Assembly (NCBI RefSeq): GCF_003003215.1
Contig: NZ_PVUF01000010.1
Span: 62,001-126,000 of the forward strand
Length of the DNA stretch: 64,000 nt
Origin: Tritonibacter scottomollicae
GTDB lineage: Bacteria > Pseudomonadota > Alphaproteobacteria > Rhodobacterales > Rhodobacteraceae
Reading direction: 5' to 3'
Positions 14,634-23,367 of this stretch are shown piece by piece (position 1 is the first letter of the stretch; each line of letters opens with the position of its first letter). A program made the position numbers and the translations under genes. The notes under the pieces were generated by a model, which worked only from the letters and a program-made list of their open reading frames with translations, ran no database searches and was not told where the DNA came from.

Positions 14634-16988
14634 ATGCTATTCGGACTTGATGGCGTCGAAATCGGCCTGATCATCGTCTTTTTCTGCCTCTTCGGGGGCA
14701 TTCTTTCCGGCTTTCCGGTGGCCTTTGCCATCGGCGGGGCCGGGGTCATTTCCTTCGGGATCATCGCCGCACTGGACAGTGGTGGCCTTCTTATCCACCA
14801 GGCTATCGATACGTCGAGCCAAGCCTACAGCAATCTGGTCAACTCGGGTGTGAAACCCGATGTGATCTCGGTCTTCCGATACCCGGAGTTGCCACGCATC
14901 GGCGAACCGGTGTTCCCGCAGGGCTGGGAAGTTGCGATGGATCGCAACGTCTCCTTCATCGTCAATCGCATCAACGAACGCGTCCTTGCAGGTGCGTCGA
15001 TCGAGACGCTGCTGGCGGTGCTGATGTTCGTGCTGATGGGCATCACGCTGGAACGCTCCAAGATCGCCAACGATCTGCTGACCACCATGGCGCGCGTCTT
15101 CGGCCCGCTGCCAGGCGGTCTGGCGGTGTCCATCGTGGTTGTGGGCGCGTTTCTTGCCGCGTCCACCGGGATCGTGGGGGCCACCGTGGTCACCATGGGC
15201 CTGCTGGCCCTGCCGACCATGCTGCGCAACAACTACTCGCCAGAGCTGGCGACGGGTGTGATTGCGGCCTCCGGCACGCTGGGGCAGATCATTCCGCCCT
15301 CGATCGTGATCGTTCTGCTGGGCACGCTGGCAGGGGATCTCTACTCCACCGCGCAGGAAAACCGCGCTCAGGAGGCAGGGTGCTCTGACGCGTTGACCTA
15401 TCTCGGCGAGCCGGCAGTGGTTTCTGTCGGCACCCTGTTCCAGGCAGCATTGCTGCCGGGGATCATGCTGGCACTGCTCTATGCGCTTTATGCCTTTGGC
15501 TACGCGCTGATGAACCCGCACAAGGCGCCGGCGGTGTCGATGGGGGCGGCCAATGAAGAGCCGATCACCCGCGGGGAGGGGCTGACTTGGTTCCTTGGTG
15601 TTCCGGCGGCGCTGATCGTTGGCACGGTCCTGATGAGCAGCCTCAACGTGGTTGGCAGCCAGGACATCACCATTTCCACATTCTCGGATGCGGGGCAGAC
15701 CGCGACGCTGCGCACCAATGTTGGGCCGGAGTGTCAGGCAGCGATGATCGACCTGCATGGTCAATCAGCCTGGGACGATGCGGTGGCCGAGCAGGTCAAG
15801 ATCGACGCCGCAGGTGGTGTTGCCGCCGCGACCAAACTCTCGGAAGACGAGCAGGCGGTTGCGCTGGAGCAGAAGATCGCCAACGCAGCTCCCATCGGTA
15901 CCGGGATCGCGACGCTGATCGTGTTGCTGGGTCTGACCCTGGCCGTAGGCCGTGGGGTGGCGCCGTCGCGCGATGCCAAGCCGCTGATCCTCGGTGCCAT
16001 TGGCCTGTTGGTTCTGGCGTTGGTGGATATCGTGGCGATCACGCCAACCACTTCGGCCTCGGCCACGGTGGCTTGGATGCTGCTGCCGACCCTGCTTGCG
16101 CTTTATGGCTGTCGTGAAGCGGCGGCGCGCTGTGCCCGCAACGACCTGATCCGCGTGGTGTTCCCGCCGCTGGTTCTGATCGTGGCGGTGCTGGGGTCCA
16201 TCCTCGGTGGCATTACCAACCCGACGCCGGCTGCGGCGCTTGGGGCCGGTGGTGCAATCATGCTGGCGGCCTACCGCAAGCTGAAGGATGAGGGGCAGAC
16301 CGGCAGTATCATCATTTGGGCCACCTTTGCGGTGATCCTTGCGATCCTGACCGGTGTGAACTTCGACCTGCGGATCAATCAGGATGTGGTGCCGGCAGAA
16401 AGCTACGCGGCCTTCTTCTTTGCCTATGCGTGTTATCTGTTTGCCCTCTTTGGTCTCCTGTATGGCATCTGGGTGCTGTTCCGGGGCGGGGTGATGACGC
16501 CGATCGTGCGGGAGACCGCCAAGGTGACGTCGATGGTCTTCACCATCCTAATCGGGTCGCAGCTCTTGAACCTGGTGGTGATCTCCTTTGGCGGCGAACA
16601 CTATATTCAGGACTTCCTGAAGAGCTTCGACAGTGAGATGAAAGTCTTCCTGATCGTGATGCTCGTGCTGTTCATCCTCGGCTTTGTGCTCGACTTCCTG
16701 GAGATCATCTACATCGTGATCCCCATCGTCGGCCCGGTGATCTATGGCGGTTCGTTCGACCCTAAATGGGTCACCATCATGGTGGCGGTGAACCTGCAGA
16801 CCTCTTTCCTGACGCCTCCGTTCGGGTTTGCGCTGTTCTACCTGCGCGGGGTGGCACCGCGAGAGGTGACCACCGGGCATATCTATCGCGGGGTTCTGCC
16901 CTTCGTGCTGATCCAGGTGGCAGGGCTGGCGATCCTTTGGTTCTTCCCGTCGATCGTGACGATCGTGCCGGCGCTGATCCCGAATTGA
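14634..16988 (+). CDS. TRAP transporter large permease subunit (DctM), oversized
   Basis: The ion-coupled translocation subunit. Conserved DctM elements are GGILSGFPVAFAIGG (about 21-35), STGIVGATVVTMGLLALP (about 177-194), GQIIPPSIVIVLLG (217-230), PPLVLIVAVLGSILGGITNPTPAAALGA (511-538; key residues GSILGG, TNPTPAAA), and the C-terminal DFLEIIYIVIPIVGP. The protein has 784 residues against about 430 for a standard DctM. The extra length lies mainly at residues 50-115 and about 300-500, including a hydrophilic part (355-418) between added hydrophobic helices. A strong terminator follows at 17017-17047. Substrate specificity comes from the binding protein. Confidence 0.9.
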   Translation: MLFGLDGVEIGLIIVFFCLFGGILSGFPVAFAIGGAGVISFGIIAALDSGGLLIHQAIDTSSQAYSNLVNSGVKPDVISVFRYPELPRIGEPVFPQGWEVAMDRNVSFIVNRINERVLAGASIETLLAVLMFVLMGITLERSKIANDLLTTMARVFGPLPGGLAVSIVVVGAFLAASTGIVGATVVTMGLLALPTMLRNNYSPELATGVIAASGTLGQIIPPSIVIVLLGTLAGDLYSTAQENRAQEAGCSDALTYLGEPAVVSVGTLFQAALLPGIMLALLYALYAFGYALMNPHKAPAVSMGAANEEPITRGEGLTWFLGVPAALIVGTVLMSSLNVVGSQDITISTFSDAGQTATLRTNVGPECQAAMIDLHGQSAWDDAVAEQVKIDAAGGVAAATKLSEDEQAVALEQKIANAAPIGTGIATLIVLLGLTLAVGRGVAPSRDAKPLILGAIGLLVLALVDIVAITPTTSASATVAWMLLPTLLALYGCREAAARCARNDLIRVVFPPLVLIVAVLGSILGGITNPTPAAALGAGGAIMLAAYRKLKDEGQTGSIIIWATFAVILAILTGVNFDLRINQDVVPAESYAAFFFAYACYLFALFGLLYGIWVLFRGGVMTPIVRETAKVTSMVFTILIGSQLLNLVVISFGGEHYIQDFLKSFDSEMKVFLIVMLVLFILGFVLDFLEIIYIVIPIVGPVIYGGSFDPKWVTIMVAVNLQTSFLTPPFGFALFYLRGVAPREVTTGHIYRGVLPFVLIQVAGLAILWFFPSIVTIVPALIPN

Positions 16989-17016
16989 TCTAACACCGGC
17001 AAGACACCAAGACAGA

Positions 17017-17047
17017 AAAGGGCCCCGCAGCAACTGCGGGGCCCTTT
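17017..17047. terminator. Terminator after the TRAP operon
   Basis: A perfect 14-bp stem (AAAGGGCCCCGCAG 17017-17030, CTGCGGGGCCCTTT 17034-17047) with a 3-base loop. T-rich ends are present on both strands, so it may also serve the convergent VOC gene. Confidence 0.8.
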
Positions 17048-17150
17048 GGCTTTTGCGGATCGTGGCATCTTGCAGGGGCGGAAGGCACAGCCGCAAAGCT
17101 GGACAGCCCGCCCGAGCGGCTGGCCTCATCAACCAAAGTGAATTCAAAAT

Positions 17151-17534
17151 CTAGACGAGCTGGATCAGGTCCCAGCGGTTGCCAAACGGGTCGCGCCAGA
17201 CGGCGACGGTGCCATAGGGTTCGTGCCGTGGCTCTTCCTCAAAGACAACACCGGCCGCCAGCATCGCGGCGTGATCCCGGTCGAAGTCATCCGTGGCGAG
17301 GAACAGACCGACACGGCCGCCGAACTGGTTTCCGATCGCTGCCTGCTGAGCTGGGCCATCGGCGCGCGCAAGGATCAGGCTGCCCTGGCTGGCACCCGGT
17401 GGCAGGATGCGCACCCAGCGCTTGCGGCCCTGATCGACGTCTTCGGCCAGCTGCCAGCCAAGCTGGCCGCAGTAAAAGGCAATGGCTGCGTCATAATCGG
17501 GAACGACAAGGGACAAAGCATGCAGATGCTGCAT
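17151..17534 (-). CDS. VOC-family (glyoxalase-like) protein
   Basis: A 127-residue vicinal-oxygen-chelate protein with two beta-alpha-beta-beta-beta halves: LHALSLVVPDYDAAIAFYCGQLGW at the start and FDRDHAAMLAAGVVFEEEPRHEPYGTVAVWRDPFGNRWDLIQ at the end (key residues PYG, DPFGN). The family includes isomerases, dioxygenases and antibiotic-binding proteins, so the reaction is not predictable. It starts 5 bases after the stop of the bpt gene and is probably cotranscribed with it. Confidence 0.8.
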   Translation of the reverse strand: MQHLHALSLVVPDYDAAIAFYCGQLGWQLAEDVDQGRKRWVRILPPGASQGSLILARADGPAQQAAIGNQFGGRVGLFLATDDFDRDHAAMLAAGVVFEEEPRHEPYGTVAVWRDPFGNRWDLIQLV

Positions 17535-17539
17535 GGTCT

Positions 17540-18364
17540 CTATCTTTTTGACGGGTGCTGGCCCTGCGGCAGATGAATGTTGGCCACCTGTTCAGCGATG
17601 GGCGCGGAGGACAGCGGGTGGTCTTCGGCTTCAAAGGCTGCGGGATCCTTGAGCGGCGTCCACTGGCCGCCGAAATAGACCTCAAGCCCGGAGAAGTTCG
17701 CCTTGTATCCCATCTTCTGACTGCCCGCGACCCAATAGCCGAGATAGACATACGGCAATCCCGCCTCGCGCGCGATTTCGATATGATCGAGCACCATGAA
17801 GGTACCAAGCGAGTTTTGCGGCAGGTCCGGCGTATAGAAGGAGTAGACCATGCTCAGCCCGTCTTCGAGCACATCGGTCAGCGCGACGGCGGTCAGCGCG
17901 TTCCGTTCAGGGTCCATGTATTCGATCACGCGGGTGCGGATCGGGGTTTCCTCTACCATCGCCGCATATTCGAAGACATCCATGTCGGCCATGCCCCCGT
18001 CCGCATGGCGCTGGTCCAGATACTCGCGGAACAGGGCGTATTGATCTTCCGTTGCCCAGGGCGATGTGGCGCGACGCTCCAGATACCGACTGCGATTGTG
18101 GGTCTTGCGCTGACTGCGCGTCGGCTTGAAGGCGTCGACGTTGATCCGCGCCGACATGCAGGCGGAACAATCCGAACAGGACGGTCGGTAGAGCACATTT
18201 TGTGATCGCCGGAACCCCTGTTGGCTCAGAGAGCTGTTCAACTGCTCCACGCCGTTGCCCTGCAGTGAGGTGAACAGCTTGCGCTCCATCCGGCCCTCCA
18301 GATAGGGGCAGGGCTGCGGTGCGGTCACATAAAACTGAGGAGCAATCGGAAGCGTATGGCGCAT
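17540..18364 (-). CDS. bpt: Aspartate/glutamate leucyltransferase (arginyltransferase family)
   Basis: Adds leucine from Leu-tRNA to N-terminal Asp or Glu, making the protein a substrate for the N-end-rule adaptor ClpS and ClpAP protease; the family also includes arginyltransferases (ate). The 274-residue protein has the N-terminal CPYL..R, the Cys-rich [12 protein letters not shown] segment and the C-terminal [24 protein letters not shown] (key residues YWV, MGYK) of the family. Start ATG 18364 fits the family length; the frame runs 38 codons further upstream. Confidence 0.9.
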   Translation of the reverse strand: MRHTLPIAPQFYVTAPQPCPYLEGRMERKLFTSLQGNGVEQLNSSLSQQGFRRSQNVLYRPSCSDCSACMSARINVDAFKPTRSQRKTHNRSRYLERRATSPWATEDQYALFREYLDQRHADGGMADMDVFEYAAMVEETPIRTRVIEYMDPERNALTAVALTDVLEDGLSMVYSFYTPDLPQNSLGTFMVLDHIEIAREAGLPYVYLGYWVAGSQKMGYKANFSGLEVYFGGQWTPLKDPAAFEAEDHPLSSAPIAEQVANIHLPQGQHPSKR

Positions 18365-18510
18365 GAGGGGCGTCTGTGGCTCTCTTCTAACGGGACAGGC
18401 CGCCGGGGCACGGCGGTCCAATGACAATTCTGCAGTATCTGGATGATAGCAACAGGGTCGCGCGAGACAAGTGGCCATGTGAAAAATGGATTAACGCCTC
18501 GGAATCCATC

Positions 18511-18540
18511 GTTAAAAACGGCGCGTCAGGCGCGCCGTTT
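18511..18540 (-). terminator. Terminator at the end of the RDD-family gene
   Basis: AAACGGCGCG and CGCGCCGTTT (18516-18525 and 18531-18540) form a 10-bp stem with a 5-base loop, followed on the minus strand by TTAAC. It overlaps the last codons of the gene ending at 18526. Confidence 0.7.
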
Positions 18541-18957
18541 CAGCATCACGGTTCCCAGCATGTGATCGCTCAACCCCTGGCCACGCGCGGTGGTAAGCAT
18601 AAGCAGGATGGAAATCACCTGCAGTACCGGAACCGCCATGGAAACGGTATAGCCCACGGTGTGCAACAGCGCGCTGCCGCCATCCAGGCGTTGCCCGGAT
18701 TGTTCGCGCAGCTCGATGCCGCTGAACCGCATACCCAATGTGGCAGACCCGTTGGCCAGCGTCGCGACCCGGTAGACAAAGCCGACCGTCAGGTAGAGGG
18801 CGGGCCATACCAGCAGACCGAGAAACGCGGTGAACGGCACGATCAGTGCCGCGATGGCAAAGATCAGGACAGAATCGATCAGGAAGGCAAACAGCCGCTT
18901 GGGTGCGACGCCGGAATAGAACTCGGCCTGAATGTCTGGATCGGGAAGGGCGGTCAT
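18526..18957 (-). CDS. RDD-family membrane protein
   Basis: A 143-residue inner-membrane protein. It has the RDD motif near the N-terminus (KRLFAFLIDSVLIF, where R and the D in LID are the family's conserved charged residues), three hydrophobic helices and the GSATLGMRFSGIEL element. Function of the family is unsettled; some members are linked to Na+/H+ exchange. ATG 18957 has CAGGAG 7 bases upstream. A terminator overlaps its 3' end. The DUF2852 gene lies upstream on the same strand, 67 bases away. Confidence 0.85.
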   Translation of the reverse strand: MTALPDPDIQAEFYSGVAPKRLFAFLIDSVLIFAIAALIVPFTAFLGLLVWPALYLTVGFVYRVATLANGSATLGMRFSGIELREQSGQRLDGGSALLHTVGYTVSMAVPVLQVISILLMLTTARGQGLSDHMLGTVMLKRRA

Positions 18958-19024
18958 TCGGGGCTCCTGCAAATTTGGAAACGGCGCTCCCGCCCGGAAC
19001 AGCTCCGGGCGGGCAGGGTGTCTA

Positions 19025-19474
19025 TCAGGCCTGACCGGCGGGACGGTCGGCGGTGTCATCATCCGATGTCTCGGCACCGGCATGACGGGACCGCTCATCC
19101 ATGAACTCGTCGAACTCGGCCTTGTCCTTTGCGGCGCGCAGCCGGGCGAGGAAAGCCTCGAAATCGCTCTGCTCCTGTTCAAGGCGCGACAGCGTGTCGG
19201 CCTTATAGGCGTCAAAGGCGCTGTTGCCACTCGATTTCATCGCGTGAAATCCGTGATGCATGTGGGACGAACGGCGGCGGCAGGAGGATTTGAACATACG
19301 TTTGCTCCAGATCATATAGGCAAGGATGGCAAGGCCGACAGGCCAGAAGAGAACGAAACCCAGAACCATTGCCGCGATCCAGGCCCCTTTGCCCTTGGAA
19401 TCCAGCCAGGCTTCGCTCTTGGCCAGCCACCCTTGGTGCGGGGTCGGCGGCAGGTTGGTGGTATAACTCGTCAT
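19025..19474 (-). CDS. DUF2852 membrane protein
   Basis: A 149-residue protein with one or two hydrophobic helices (GAWIAAMVLGFVLFWPVGLAILAYMIW; key elements FWPVGL and YMIWSKRM), followed by a Cys/Arg/Ser/His-rich loop and a charged coiled region (TLSRLEQEQSDFEAFLARLRAAKDKAEFDEFM; heptad-like Leu/Phe spacing). This matches DUF2852 of alphaproteobacteria. Function is unknown. ATG 19474 follows GGAGAG. Two TGTAAA/TTTACA-type palindromes lie at 19500-19518 and 19560-19580 around its likely promoter, so it is probably regulated. Confidence 0.8.
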   Translation of the reverse strand: MTSYTTNLPPTPHQGWLAKSEAWLDSKGKGAWIAAMVLGFVLFWPVGLAILAYMIWSKRMFKSSCRRRSSHMHHGFHAMKSSGNSAFDAYKADTLSRLEQEQSDFEAFLARLRAAKDKAEFDEFMDERSRHAGAETSDDDTADRPAGQA

Positions 19475-19499
19475 CGGTTCTCTCCACGGTGATGGGTTT

Positions 19500-19518
19500 A
19501 TGTAAACATCATTTACAT
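19500..19518. promoter_or_regulatory. Palindromic operator candidate 1 (DUF2852 gene)
   Basis: ATGTAAA-CATCA-TTTACAT is a perfect 7+5+7 inverted repeat, 26 bases upstream of the start at 19474. It lies just downstream of a possible minus-strand promoter (TTGCAG, 17 bases, CATATC within 19519-19557). Confidence 0.5.
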
Positions 19519-19559
19519 CACCGATATGTGGAGCCACCGGCCTCCCTGCAAGGGGGCAT

Positions 19560-19580
19560 GTAAATGTTTTTCACATTTAC
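19560..19580. promoter_or_regulatory. Palindromic operator candidate 2 (DUF2852 gene)
   Basis: GTAAATGT-TTTTC-ACATTTAC is a perfect 8+5+8 inverted repeat sharing the ATGTAAA half-site with the palindrome at 19500-19518. The two flank a possible promoter. The regulator is unknown. Confidence 0.5.
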
Positions 19581-20064
19581 TTTGATTTTGCGTAGGAACA
19601 TGCCTGCCGAGAACAGCGCCAAGGCCGTCAGACTGCGACGCGGGATGACGCAAAAGCGCAGAGAAAGAGGGAAGCCAAGGTGCGGCCACGCGCCCAAAAC
19701 CACGTGTACTAAGTATAATGTCCGAAAACACTGGTTTCGGACGGCCTGCCGGAAACAAGCCCGCCAGACAAACAACTGGTTACTGCATCACTCGGTCCCC
19801 GAAATGGGAGCGCGACCGCTGTTTCAATAATATCCGAATAGTTGCATTTGTGGAAGGCTGTAGATGCGCCTTACGGCGCCTGAACCGTTAGTTTACCGAA
19901 AAGATTGAGTGTTTACGGAGGGCGCGGCGAGTCTGGTGCTTCGAAAAACGCGCAGGCTTTGGCGTCAGCAATATCGCTTTTCGAAAATTTAACGATGATC
20001 TTGCGCGGGTGGCACCTGGCATTTGGGGATTGACGCTCTGGTCGCTGCGCCACAGTCTCCCGCC

Positions 20065-22887
20065 ATGTCAAATGCGCTTCAGATCATACGCTGTCCCCGT
20101 TCCTTCGACCCCGCGATCAGCCGCGAGGTCACGGCAGAGCTTGGCCACTTGCCCGCCGATTGGCGCGCGCTTCTGGAAGGGGCAGCGGGCAGCAGCCCGT
20201 ATCTTCAAACCCTGATCCGCTCCGAGCGTGACTGGATCGAGGGCGCCCTCGCGGATCCCCAGGCCGCGCGCGCGACGGTGTTCGACGACTGCCGCGCTTG
20301 CCCACCGGATCAGCTGAAGTCTGTCCTGCGCGGGGCCAAACGCAAGATCGCGCTGCTTTGTGCGCTTTGCGATCTCTCCGGTCACTGGCCGCTGGAGGAG
20401 GTGACCGGCACGCTCACCCGTTTTGGCGAACTGGCGGTGGATGTGGCGTTGAAGGCGGAGATCGCCCTGGCGATCCGACGCAAGAAGCTGCCGGGGATGA
20501 GTGAGGAAGACATCGCAACCGCTGGCGGCATGAGCGTCTTTGCCATGGGCAAGATGGGTGCTTATGAGCTGAATTACAGCTCCGACATCGACCTGATCTG
20601 TCTCTTTGACGAGACCCGCTTTGCGCCCGATGACTTCATGGAGGCGCGTCAGGCCATGGTGCGCGCCACCCGCAACATGAGCGCCGCCCTCAACGACCGC
20701 ACCGCCGAGGGCTATGTGTTTCGCACCGATCTGCGGCTGCGCCCGGACCCGTCGGTGACACCGGTGGCATTGGCGATGGAGGCGGCGGAACGCTATTACG
20801 AGAGCCTGGGCCGCACTTGGGAACGCGCCGCCTATATCAAGGCGCGCGCCTGCGCCGGTGACATCGCCGCGGGTGAGCGGTTCCTCAAGACCCTGACGCC
20901 CTTTGTCTGGCGACGGCATCTGGATTTTGCCGCCATCGAGGACGCCCACAACATGCGGCTGCGCATCCGCGAGAACAAGGGCACCGGTGGGCCGATCACC
21001 GTGCTGGGCCACGACATGAAGCTGGGACGCGGCGGCATTCGCGAGATCGAGTTCTTCACCCAGACCCGTCAGCTGATCGCGGGCGGGCGCGATCCCTCGC
21101 TGCGGGTGCGCGGCACTGTGGAGGGGCTGCAGGCGTTGTCGCAGGCCGGGTGGATCTCTGCCGATGTGACCGAGACCTTGGCTCGCCACTACCGCGACCA
21201 CCGCGAGATCGAGCATCGCATCCAGATGGTGCATGACGCCCAGACCCACCGGATGCCCACCTCAGAGGAGGGGCTTGCCCGCATCGCCTGCCTGATGGAC
21301 GAGGACGCCGAGAGCTTTGTCGCCGGTCTGCGGGAGCGGTTGCAGGACGTGCATCGGCTGACAGAGGACTTCTTCGTGCCCTCCGGCGGTGGTACGGCCA
21401 AACCGGCAGAGCCCGCGCCCGAGGAGCTGGACCAATCGGTGATCGCCCGCTGGCCGACCTATCCCGCGCTGCGGTCTGATCGCGGCGCGCGGATCTTTGA
21501 ACGGCTCAAACCGGAACTTCTGGGCCGCCTGTCCCGGACCGCCAACCCTGGCGAGGCGCTGCTGGCGCTGGATGGCTTCCTGGCCGGCATGCCGGCGGGC
21601 GTGCAGCTGTTTTCGCTCTTCGAGGCCAATCCGCAGCTGATCGACCTGCTGGTGGATATCGTCGGCACCTCGCCAGCGCTGGCCAATTATCTGTCGCGCA
21701 ATTCCTCCGTGTTTGACGCGGTGTTGGATGGCGGTTTCTTTTCCGACTGGCCAGGGCGCGCCGCGCTGATCACCGAACTGCAGGAGGCGCTGGCCGCCGA
21801 AAGCGATTACGAACGTCAGCTGGACCTGACTCGGCGCTGGCATCGCGAATGGCATTTCCGCACCGGTGTGCATCATTTGCGCGGACTGATTGATGCGGCG
21901 GAGGCCGGGCAGCATTATGCGGAGCTGGCGGATGCGGTGATTGTCGGCTTGCTGCCGAAGGTGACAGAACATTTCGCCGCCAAGCACGGACCGATGCCGG
22001 GGCGGGGCTGTGTGATCGTCGGCATGGGGTCGCTGGGCGCAGGACGCCTGACAGCCTCTTCTGACCTTGATCTGATCATGATCTACGACCCCCTCGATGC
22101 CGAGATGTCCGAGGGCAAACGCCCGCTTGCGGTGCGGCCCTATTATGCGCGGCTGACACAGGCGGTGGTGACGGCGCTGTCGGCACCGATGGCGGAAGGA
22201 CGGCTCTATGAGGTGGACATGCGCCTGCGCCCTTCCGGCAGTCAGGGGCCGGTGGCCACCAGCTGGCCCAGCTTCACCCAGTATCAGAAAAACGACGCCT
22301 GGATCTGGGAGCATCTTGCACTGACCCGCGCCCGGGTGGTCGCGGGAGACCGGGATCTCTCCGCCGAGGTCGAGGCCTTCCGCAGCGACTTCCTTGCGGC
22401 ACCACGCGACCGGACAACGGTCCTGACAGGGGTGTCGGAGATGCGCCGACGTCTGGCTGCGGCAAAGACGCCGGATGGTCCGTGGGACGCCAAGACCGGG
22501 CCGGGGCGTATGCTGGATATCGAACTGGCAGCGCAGGCTGGCACACTGCTGGCGGGGCAATCCTGCCGGACCGTGGCAGAGGGGCTGTTGGCAGGTGTCG
22601 CCAGCGGCTGGCTTGATGACGCTCAGGCGCAAGGGCTGACAGAGGCATATGGGCTATATTGGTCGGTACAGAGCGCTGCGCGGTTGATCGCGGGCAAGGG
22701 CTCTGACGGTGCGGTACGGGGTGAGGGGGGCGCGGCCTTCCTTCAGCGGAGCACCGGATGCGACGGGATTGGCGCTCTGCAACAGGCGCTGGAAGCAGCT
22801 TATGCGACGTCGGCCGCCTGTATTGATGCCGCGGTGGGTGCCGCCGCGGGAACGAAGGACGAGAGTGATGAGCAAGCCATCAGCTGA
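20065..22887 (+). CDS. glnE: Bifunctional glutamine synthetase adenylyltransferase/adenylyl-removing enzyme
   Basis: Controls glutamine synthetase by adding or removing AMP on a Tyr, according to PII signals. About 940 residues. Two nucleotidyltransferase domains are seen, each with its metal-binding motif: SSDIDLICLFDE (N-terminal, deadenylylation half) and GAGRLTASSDLDLIMIYD (C-terminal, adenylylation half; key SSDLDL), separated by the R domain. The start is uncertain: ATG 20065 (MSNALQ) gives the family's usual N-terminus but lacks a clear Shine-Dalgarno; a TTG at 20023 is in frame. Its last 20 bases overlap the next reading frame. Confidence 0.93.
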   Translation: MSNALQIIRCPRSFDPAISREVTAELGHLPADWRALLEGAAGSSPYLQTLIRSERDWIEGALADPQAARATVFDDCRACPPDQLKSVLRGAKRKIALLCALCDLSGHWPLEEVTGTLTRFGELAVDVALKAEIALAIRRKKLPGMSEEDIATAGGMSVFAMGKMGAYELNYSSDIDLICLFDETRFAPDDFMEARQAMVRATRNMSAALNDRTAEGYVFRTDLRLRPDPSVTPVALAMEAAERYYESLGRTWERAAYIKARACAGDIAAGERFLKTLTPFVWRRHLDFAAIEDAHNMRLRIRENKGTGGPITVLGHDMKLGRGGIREIEFFTQTRQLIAGGRDPSLRVRGTVEGLQALSQAGWISADVTETLARHYRDHREIEHRIQMVHDAQTHRMPTSEEGLARIACLMDEDAESFVAGLRERLQDVHRLTEDFFVPSGGGTAKPAEPAPEELDQSVIARWPTYPALRSDRGARIFERLKPELLGRLSRTANPGEALLALDGFLAGMPAGVQLFSLFEANPQLIDLLVDIVGTSPALANYLSRNSSVFDAVLDGGFFSDWPGRAALITELQEALAAESDYERQLDLTRRWHREWHFRTGVHHLRGLIDAAEAGQHYAELADAVIVGLLPKVTEHFAAKHGPMPGRGCVIVGMGSLGAGRLTASSDLDLIMIYDPLDAEMSEGKRPLAVRPYYARLTQAVVTALSAPMAEGRLYEVDMRLRPSGSQGPVATSWPSFTQYQKNDAWIWEHLALTRARVVAGDRDLSAEVEAFRSDFLAAPRDRTTVLTGVSEMRRRLAAAKTPDGPWDAKTGPGRMLDIELAAQAGTLLAGQSCRTVAEGLLAGVASGWLDDAQAQGLTEAYGLYWSVQSAARLIAGKGSDGAVRGEGGAAFLQRSTGCDGIGALQQALEAAYATSAACIDAAVGAAAGTKDESDEQAIS

Positions 22888-23155
22888 GGCCGGGGCGCTG
22901 GACCCAAAGGGATTGATCCGCGAAGCCTACCGGATCGAGGGGGTCGATGCCGCGCAGTGCCGCAGCATCTTTCTCGACTGGGCTTTGTCGGCGCCCATGG
23001 ATCAGGACACAAATGCGGCTCTCTCGGCCCTGTTGGAACGCTATGGGCCTATGCATCCCGATCATCCGATGACAGGCGTGCTGCGCGATGGTCTGGCAGG
23101 GGGCGTCCGTCCAAGGCGCCGCGGCGGCTGGCGCGCCCGCCCGCGCAGTGAGTGA
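22868..23155 (+). CDS. Small protein overlapping the 3' end of glnE
   Basis: A 95-residue protein of unknown function, starting at ATG 22868 inside the last 20 bases of glnE, with GAACGAAGGACGAGAG before it as a ribosome-binding region. The sequence (LIREAYRIEGVDAAQCRSIFLDWALSAP, then LLERYGPMHPDHPM) looks like a genuine helical domain with codon bias like its neighbours; the Arg-rich C-terminus (RPRRRGGWRARPRSE) is basic. Overlap implies translational coupling to glnE. I do not recognise the family. Confidence 0.65.
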   Translation: MSKPSAEAGALDPKGLIREAYRIEGVDAAQCRSIFLDWALSAPMDQDTNAALSALLERYGPMHPDHPMTGVLRDGLAGGVRPRRRGGWRARPRSE

Positions 23156-23257
23156 CCGTTTGCGTGGTCTGAGGCCTTGATCTGTGGCTCGGCTTCTGTG
23201 GATCGCGCGCCGCGCCGCAATCTTGCTTGCTGAACCGCTCAGCGGTCAGAAAAATGG

Positions 23258-23272
23258 TTAACAACTCGTTAA
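23258..23272. promoter_or_regulatory. CtrA-type binding site
   Basis: TTAA-CAACTCG-TTAA matches the full CtrA consensus TTAA-N7-TTAA, followed by AATG. It lies 96 bases upstream of the lipoprotein gene at 23368. CtrA controls flagellar, cell-cycle and gene-transfer-agent genes in Rhodobacterales; regulation here is inferred from the motif alone. Confidence 0.5.
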
Positions 23273-23367
23273 AATGTGCGGGTTCGGTCGAAATCCTGCC
23301 CTGATTGACTGCCACACCATCTGCAACACGGTGGATTGTGGCCCCCTAGCGGGCCAGGAGGGGTTCT

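Larger units (their letters stand above)
19475..20064. other. 590-base non-coding region upstream of DUF2852 gene and glnE
   Basis: The first 110 bases hold the two palindromes. The rest contains reading frames of up to 88 codons on either strand, but their amino-acid composition and codon use do not look genuine. A CCGAAA/TTTCGG inverted repeat lies near 19721-19740. No RNA gene was recognised. A small RNA or the glnE promoter could lie here, but nothing supports a call. Confidence 0.5.

Noticed and set aside
19564-19830. 88-codon plus-strand frame in the 19.5-20.0 kb gap
   Set aside because: Composition is Arg/Lys/Cys/Thr-rich without a domain, codon use differs from real neighbours, and a minus-strand frame overlaps it; no evidence of coding.
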